Shown here: positions 5,273-8,864 of the stretch, piece by piece
Layout of the letters: the number at the start of each line of letters is the position of its first letter
How positions within the stretch are numbered: the first letter of the stretch is position 1
Source: Planctomycetota bacterium
Lineage (GTDB): Bacteria; Planctomycetota; Brocadiia; SM23-32
DNA length: 8,864 bases
NCBI GenBank assembly: GCA_018400625.1
Contig: JAGYMJ010000304.1
Span: forward strand, 1 to 8,864
Reading direction: 5' to 3'
Program-made: the position numbers and the translations under genes
The notes under the pieces: generated by a model
Told to the model about the DNA's origin: nothing
The model's database searches: none
The model's input: only the letters and a program-made list of their open reading frames with translations

Positions 5273-8194
5273 ATGACACGCAGTAAAAAAAGAGTATATT
5301 TTTTTGAACAAGGCAATGGAGAAGGACGGACTGATTTGAAGTGGCTGCTTGGCGGCAAAGGCGCCAATCTGGCCGAGATGTCTAATGTGGGGCTGCCGGT
5401 CCCGCCCGGTTTTACTCTCACTACCGAAACGTGTGAGGAATACCAGGAAGTTAAGGGCTGGCCCGAAGGATTAAAAGAAGAAGTCAATGAGCACTTAAAA
5501 AGGCTGGAAAAGGTGACAGGACTGAAACTGGGCGATACTGACAACCCCCTGCTGGTCAGTGTCAGAAGCGGCGCCGCACAAAGCATGCCCGGTATGATGG
5601 ATACGATTCTCAACCTGGGGCTGAACGACAATTCCGTTCAAGGACTGGCGAAACAAAGCGGCGACGAGCGTTTCGCCTGGGATTGTTATCGCCGTTTTAT
5701 CCAGATGTTCGGTAACGTCGCCATGAGAATACCGCATAGTGATTTCGATGATTATCTGCACAAAGCAAGGGAAGATGCAGGGGTCGAATTCGATAGTCAG
5801 CTCAATGCTGAAGAGTTGAAAGGGATTGTCGAAGCGTTCAAAAAAGTCTATGCCGAAGATACCGGAGAGGATTTCCCTCAGGAACCCCAGGCCCAGCTCG
5901 AACGGGCGATAAATGCGGTCTTCGGCTCATGGAACAATCCACAGGCTGTCCGCTACCGGGAGATTAACGAGATTAAAGGACTGTTGGGCACGGCCGTCAA
6001 TGTGCAGACAATGGTCTTTGGGAACATGGGATATACCAGTTTCACCGGCGTGGGCTTCACACGAAACCCGGCTACCGGCGAAAACAAACTCTATGGAGAA
6101 TATCTTATCAACGCCCAGGGCGAGGATGTCGTGGCCGGTATCCGGACACCCCAGGATGTTAATCAGCTTCCCGATGAGGACCTTTCCGGCTTCAGTGATT
6201 CGGACGTCGATCCCGAGGATGCAAAAAAGCTGTATTCAAAAATGTATGACCAGTTGGTTGAAATCAAGGGTAAACTGGAGACTCATTACAAAGACATGCA
6301 GGATTTTGAGTTTACAGCCCAGCAAGGTGAACTTTACATGCTCCAGACACGTACCGGCAAAAGAACCGCTGCAGCCGCTGTAAAGATTGCGGTCGATATG
6401 ACCGAAGAGAATTTGATTGATGAAAGAACCGCCGTACTGAGGGTTGAACCGAAGCAGATTGAACAGCTTTTGCATAAGCAGTTCAATCCTGAGGCAAAAA
6501 AAGCCGCCGAAGAGAACGGCAAAGAACTCGGCAGAGGGCTGCCTGCCTCACCAGGAGCCGCCGTTGGTAAGATTGCCTTGACCGCTGATATGGCCGAAGA
6601 GATGGCTGCTGCAGAAGCTGAAAAACAGGATGGAACCGGCATCATTTTAGTTCGGGAAGAAACCAGCCCGGAAGATATCGGCGGGATGGATGCAAGCGTC
6701 GGCATTTTAACGGCAAGAGGCGGCATGACAAGCCATGCAGCAGTTGTGGCTCGCGGCATGGGTAAATGCTGTGTAGCAGGATGCAACGCGGTTTCACCTG
6801 ATCCCAAGACCAAAAAAGTTACAATCGCCGGGAAACAATTTTCAGAGGGAGACATGCTGTCTTTGGACGGTACCAGCGGACAGGTTCTTGACGGAGCCAT
6901 TGAACAGGAAGAACCCAAACTCACCGGCGCTTTTGGAACATTAATCGGATGGGCCGACAGCTACAGAACGATGGGGGTATGGATGAATGCAGACACCCCA
7001 CGGGACGCTGCACAAGGCCTGGAATTCGGGGCCGAAGGAATCGGCCTATGCCGCACCGAGCATATGTTCTTCGAACCGGAGCGTATCAGTTACGTTCGCC
7101 AGATGATGCTCAGCGCTCCGGATGTCAGGCGTATTGAAAAACAGATCGAAGTTGAAAATGCTAATAGGGAACAGGCGGGCAAAGGCGAGAAAAAGGAGAT
7201 CGAAGAAAGGATCAACGAACTCCAGGATGAGCTTTCCGCTCCGCGCAAACTTTACGATGCCGCTCTGGATAAGTTGCTTCCGGAACAGCGTAAAGATTTC
7301 CAGGGCATCTTAGAAGCGATGGAAGGACGTCCGGTGACAATCCGCCTCCTCGACCCCCCTCTGCATGAATTCCTGCCGCACGATGAAAAAATCCAGGCCG
7401 ATCTGGCAAAACAAATGGGGAAAGATGTTTCTGAAGTGAAAAAACGGGTCGAAGAGTTGGGCGAGTTGAACCCCATGCTCGGACATCGGGGATGCCGCCT
7501 GGGCATAACCTATCCGGATATCTATAATATGCAGGTTCGGGCCATCATGGAATCCGCTGTTGCCTGCGCCGAAAAAGGTATCAAGGTGCAGCCGGAAATT
7601 ATGATCCCGCTTGCCGGCACGGCAAGAGAACTGGAAGTTACCCGTAACGCCGCGCAGGAAGTGTGTGAGCAGGTGCTTTCTGAAAATAACTCCGATGTAA
7701 CTTACCGGATCGGCACAATGATCGAAATCCCGCGTGCCGCCTTAACAGCTAACGAAGTAGCCCAACATGCGGATTTCTTTAGCTTCGGCACCAACGACCT
7801 GACCCAGATGACTCTGGGCTACAGCCGTGATGATGTGGGGACTTTCGTGCCGGAATATGTCGAGAGAGAAATACTTGAAAAAGACCCCTTCCAATCTCTG
7901 GACCAATCAGGAGTCGGACAACTGGTCTATATGGGGGTTGACCGTGGACGTCAAACTAAACCGGAATTGAAAGTCGGTATCTGCGGCGAACACGGGGGGG
8001 ATCCGGAATCCGTCAAGTTCTGTTACAGAGTCGGGATGGATTACGTTTCCTGTTCGCCTTTCCGTGTTCCGGTTGCAAGATTGGCGGCGGCTCAAATCAG
8101 CATTGAGCTGGAAGATGAAGTGCGTGAAGAATTGGCTTCGGCCAAAACGCGTCCGATCATCACCCGCGCTATTCGTGAAGCGGAAAAAATTTAA
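5273..8194 (+). CDS. ppdK: Pyruvate, phosphate dikinase
   Basis: This 973-residue enzyme interconverts ATP, phosphate and pyruvate with AMP, PPi and PEP in the cytoplasm. The N-terminal ATP-grasp domain shows GGKGANLAEM (27-36), SVRSGAAQSMPGMMDTILN (from 96) and QTRTGKRTA (358-366). The swivelling phosphohistidine domain follows GRGLPASPGAAVGK (from 420), with catalytic His488 in GGMTSHAAVVARGMG. The PEP/pyruvate TIM barrel has RTEHMFF (594 on), LDPPLHEFLPH (693-703), GTNDLTQMTLGYSRDD (839-854), catalytic Cys904 in GICGEHGGDP and SCSPFRVPVARLAAAQ (926-941). All key residues are intact. It is about 100 residues longer than the well-known clostridial enzyme: extra material includes a charged 41-residue insert in the barrel (about 613-655), roughly 17 residues near 305-325, and a C-terminal tail of about 30. 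It is monocistronic, ending in a strong terminator. PPi-linked glycolysis or gluconeogenesis is the expected role. Confidence 0.97.
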   Translation: MTRSKKRVYFFEQGNGEGRTDLKWLLGGKGANLAEMSNVGLPVPPGFTLTTETCEEYQEVKGWPEGLKEEVNEHLKRLEKVTGLKLGDTDNPLLVSVRSGAAQSMPGMMDTILNLGLNDNSVQGLAKQSGDERFAWDCYRRFIQMFGNVAMRIPHSDFDDYLHKAREDAGVEFDSQLNAEELKGIVEAFKKVYAEDTGEDFPQEPQAQLERAINAVFGSWNNPQAVRYREINEIKGLLGTAVNVQTMVFGNMGYTSFTGVGFTRNPATGENKLYGEYLINAQGEDVVAGIRTPQDVNQLPDEDLSGFSDSDVDPEDAKKLYSKMYDQLVEIKGKLETHYKDMQDFEFTAQQGELYMLQTRTGKRTAAAAVKIAVDMTEENLIDERTAVLRVEPKQIEQLLHKQFNPEAKKAAEENGKELGRGLPASPGAAVGKIALTADMAEEMAAAEAEKQDGTGIILVREETSPEDIGGMDASVGILTARGGMTSHAAVVARGMGKCCVAGCNAVSPDPKTKKVTIAGKQFSEGDMLSLDGTSGQVLDGAIEQEEPKLTGAFGTLIGWADSYRTMGVWMNADTPRDAAQGLEFGAEGIGLCRTEHMFFEPERISYVRQMMLSAPDVRRIEKQIEVENANREQAGKGEKKEIEERINELQDELSAPRKLYDAALDKLLPEQRKDFQGILEAMEGRPVTIRLLDPPLHEFLPHDEKIQADLAKQMGKDVSEVKKRVEELGELNPMLGHRGCRLGITYPDIYNMQVRAIMESAVACAEKGIKVQPEIMIPLAGTARELEVTRNAAQEVCEQVLSENNSDVTYRIGTMIEIPRAALTANEVAQHADFFSFGTNDLTQMTLGYSRDDVGTFVPEYVEREILEKDPFQSLDQSGVGQLVYMGVDRGRQTKPELKVGICGEHGGDPESVKFCYRVGMDYVSCSPFRVPVARLAAAQISIELEDEVREELASAKTRPIITRAIREAEKI

Positions 8195-8196
8195 AA

Positions 8197-8219
8197 AGCT
8201 TTTTTATCACAAAAAAGCT
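8197..8219 (+). other. AT-rich hairpin after the dikinase stop
   Basis: AGCTTTTTT (8197-8205) and AAAAAAGCT (8211-8219) form a perfect nine-base-pair stem with a five-base loop, two bases after the stop codon. It precedes the main terminator and may stabilise the 3' end. Confidence 0.4.
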
Positions 8220-8230
8220 GAATAGAAAGA

Positions 8231-8270
8231 AAAACCGGCAGCAGGTAAATGACCTCCTGCCGGTTTTTTT
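8231..8270 (+). terminator. Intrinsic terminator of the dikinase gene
   Basis: A 14-base-pair stem (8233-8246 with 8252-8265, one mismatch) has a five-base loop and a G+C-rich base (ACCGGCAG). It is followed by an uninterrupted run of seven T residues. This is a textbook rho-independent terminator about 40 bases after the stop codon. Confidence 0.92.
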
Positions 8271-8384
8271 GTTGATTTACAACGACTAAAATTTAATGAA
8301 TGGTTTAATTTGCCGTTTTCCCTGTTAGTTTAAAGGTAAACGACAAGTTAAAACTTTTTTTAGATGTACAACCGATTTATAATT

Positions 8385-8469
8385 CCTCAGTGAACCACGT
8401 GTCCGCCCCCCCCGTGCCCTGTACTGTACCGGTGGGGTAGAAAACTACGTGCTTCACTGAATACTTGCC
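8385..8469. repeat. Copy C of dispersed palindromic element (compact, about 85 bases)
   Basis: The outer arms CAGTGAACCACGT (8388-8400) and ACGTGCTTCACTG (8447-8459) are inverted repeats matching at 12 of 13 positions. The right side extends as GAATACTTGCC, matching the terminus of copy B. The interior has a run of eight C residues, CGTGCCCTGT shared with copy B, GTAC-T-GTAC at 8421-8429, and GGTGGGG before GTAGAAAACTAC. It lies 17 bases beyond the rubredoxin stop codon, between two convergent genes, so it could form the 3' end structure of the rubredoxin transcript. Confidence 0.7.
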
Positions 8470-8485
8470 CGATACTCTATAATTT

Positions 8486-8650
8486 TCACTCAGCCACAGG
8501 TTCAAACTGGTCTTTACCAACGCCACAGATAGGACATATCCAATCCTCCGGCAAATCCTCGAAAGATGTTCCTGGTTCGATATCACCTACCGGGTCCCCT
8601 TGCTCGGGGTCGTAAATATAACCACAGACGAGACACTTGTATTTTTCCAT
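8486..8650 (-). CDS. Rubredoxin
   Basis: A complete 54-residue rubredoxin is encoded here, the usual size for the family. It binds one iron through four cysteines: Cys6 and Cys9 in CLVCG, and Cys39 and Cys42 in CPICG. Other conserved features are [10 protein letters not shown] (11-20), the [15 protein letters not shown] segment (26-40) with Trp37, and the acidic C-terminus. It is a small cytoplasmic one-electron carrier, commonly feeding rubrerythrin, superoxide reductase or oxygen-reducing flavoproteins in anaerobes. No such partner is in the window. GAGGG seven bases before the ATG is a good ribosome-binding site. A consensus-like promoter lies at 8703-8731. It is transcribed alone, divergently from tRNA-Phe. 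Confidence 0.96.
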   Translation of the reverse strand: MEKYKCLVCGYIYDPEQGDPVGDIEPGTSFEDLPEDWICPICGVGKDQFEPVAE

Positions 8651-8657
8651 TTTTGCG

Positions 8658-8662
8658 CCCTC
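8658..8662 (-). promoter_or_regulatory. Ribosome-binding site of the rubredoxin gene
   Basis: GAGGG on the minus strand stands seven bases upstream of the rubredoxin ATG at 8650. It supports this small gene and its start. Confidence 0.7.
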
Positions 8663-8702
8663 AAAGATTTAGAATAAAAAAGTGGAGTAATAAACCAAAA
8701 AC

Positions 8703-8731
8703 ATTATATCTGTTCCCTTCTATAAGGTCAA
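8703..8731 (-). promoter_or_regulatory. Sigma70-like promoter of the rubredoxin gene
   Basis: TTGACC (8726-8731) and a perfect TATAAT (8703-8708) are separated by exactly 17 bases on the minus strand. The leader would be about 45 bases. Confidence 0.75.
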
Positions 8732-8768
8732 AAAAAAGTGACTTTCCCGCTGGAAAAGAGGCATTAAT

Positions 8769-8797
8769 TTGACTAAAATACTCAAGATTGTTAAAAT
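8769..8797 (+). promoter_or_regulatory. Sigma70-like promoter of the tRNA-Phe gene
   Basis: TTGACT (8769-8774) and TAAAAT (8792-8797), each matching five of six consensus positions, are separated by exactly 17 bases. The predicted start lies about ten bases before the mature tRNA 5' end. Confidence 0.75.
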
Positions 8798-8813
8798 ATT
8801 AATCAATTCTCGT

Positions 8814-8864
8814 GGGCAGGTAGCTCAGGGGTAGAGCACGGCCCTGAAAAGGCCGGTGTCGTCG
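8814..8864 (+). tRNA. tRNA-Phe (GAA), 3' part cut by window end
   Basis: The acceptor strand GGGCAGG is followed by TA at positions 8 and 9. The D-arm GCTC/GAGC has an AGGGGTA loop, and the anticodon stem CGGCC/GGCCG encloses the loop CTGAAAA, which gives anticodon GAA for phenylalanine. The variable region GTGTC and the first bases of the T-stem are present. The T-loop and 3' acceptor strand lie beyond the window. Confidence 0.92.

Noticed and set aside
4988..5311. 107-codon minus-strand frame across repeat copy B and the dikinase start
   Set aside because: It is made of repeat sequence plus the antisense of a certain gene, and no protein family is visible.
6334..6924. Long minus-strand open frame inside the dikinase gene
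   Set aside because: It is the antisense shadow of conserved dikinase domains, serine- and alanine-rich with no independent support.
8377..8586. 69-codon minus-strand frame overlapping rubredoxin
   Set aside because: It is out of frame with the clear rubredoxin gene and runs into repeat copy C.

Overview
This is an ordinary bacterial chromosomal stretch of moderate G+C with AT-rich gaps. It carries two minus-strand operons, a long plus-strand metabolic gene, a minus-strand rubredoxin and the 5' part of a tRNA gene. A lipoprotein-type signal, a LysM envelope protein, a B12/iron-siderophore type ABC importer, pyruvate phosphate dikinase and rubredoxin together suggest an anaerobic or microaerophilic bacterium, probably diderm. 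I cannot fix the phylum from sequence alone. A deep-branching group such as Planctomycetota is only a guess.

Layout. Positions 1-200 are non-coding, with one end of a dispersed palindromic repeat and a G+C-rich block of short hairpins. Positions 201-2718 (minus) look like one operon, transcribed as LysM membrane protein, then HEAT-repeat lipoprotein, then a PP-loop tRNA-thiolation-like enzyme, with gaps of 28 and 24 bases. An AT-rich gap of about 295 bases follows. Positions 3014-4820 (minus) hold a FecCD/BtuC-type permease and its ATPase, which overlap, driven by a good sigma70-like promoter (4908-4936) with a perfect 12-base palindrome just downstream of the predicted start. Positions 5273-8194 (plus) encode pyruvate phosphate dikinase, followed by a strong intrinsic terminator (8231-8270). 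Rubredoxin (8486-8650, minus) and tRNA-Phe(GAA) (from 8814, plus, cut by the window end) diverge from one intergenic region, and each has a clear promoter with a 17-base spacer.

The genes belong to separate routine functions: envelope, tRNA modification, metal or cofactor import, PEP/pyruvate interconversion and electron transfer. The most unusual content is non-coding. A family of palindromic intergenic elements with conserved CAGTGAA-containing ends occurs at least three times in under 9 kb. The 158-base copy sits in the likely 5' leader of the dikinase gene, and an 85-base copy lies just behind the rubredoxin gene. Neither is explained by any gene here. I see no phage, CRISPR, toxin-antitoxin or defence system.
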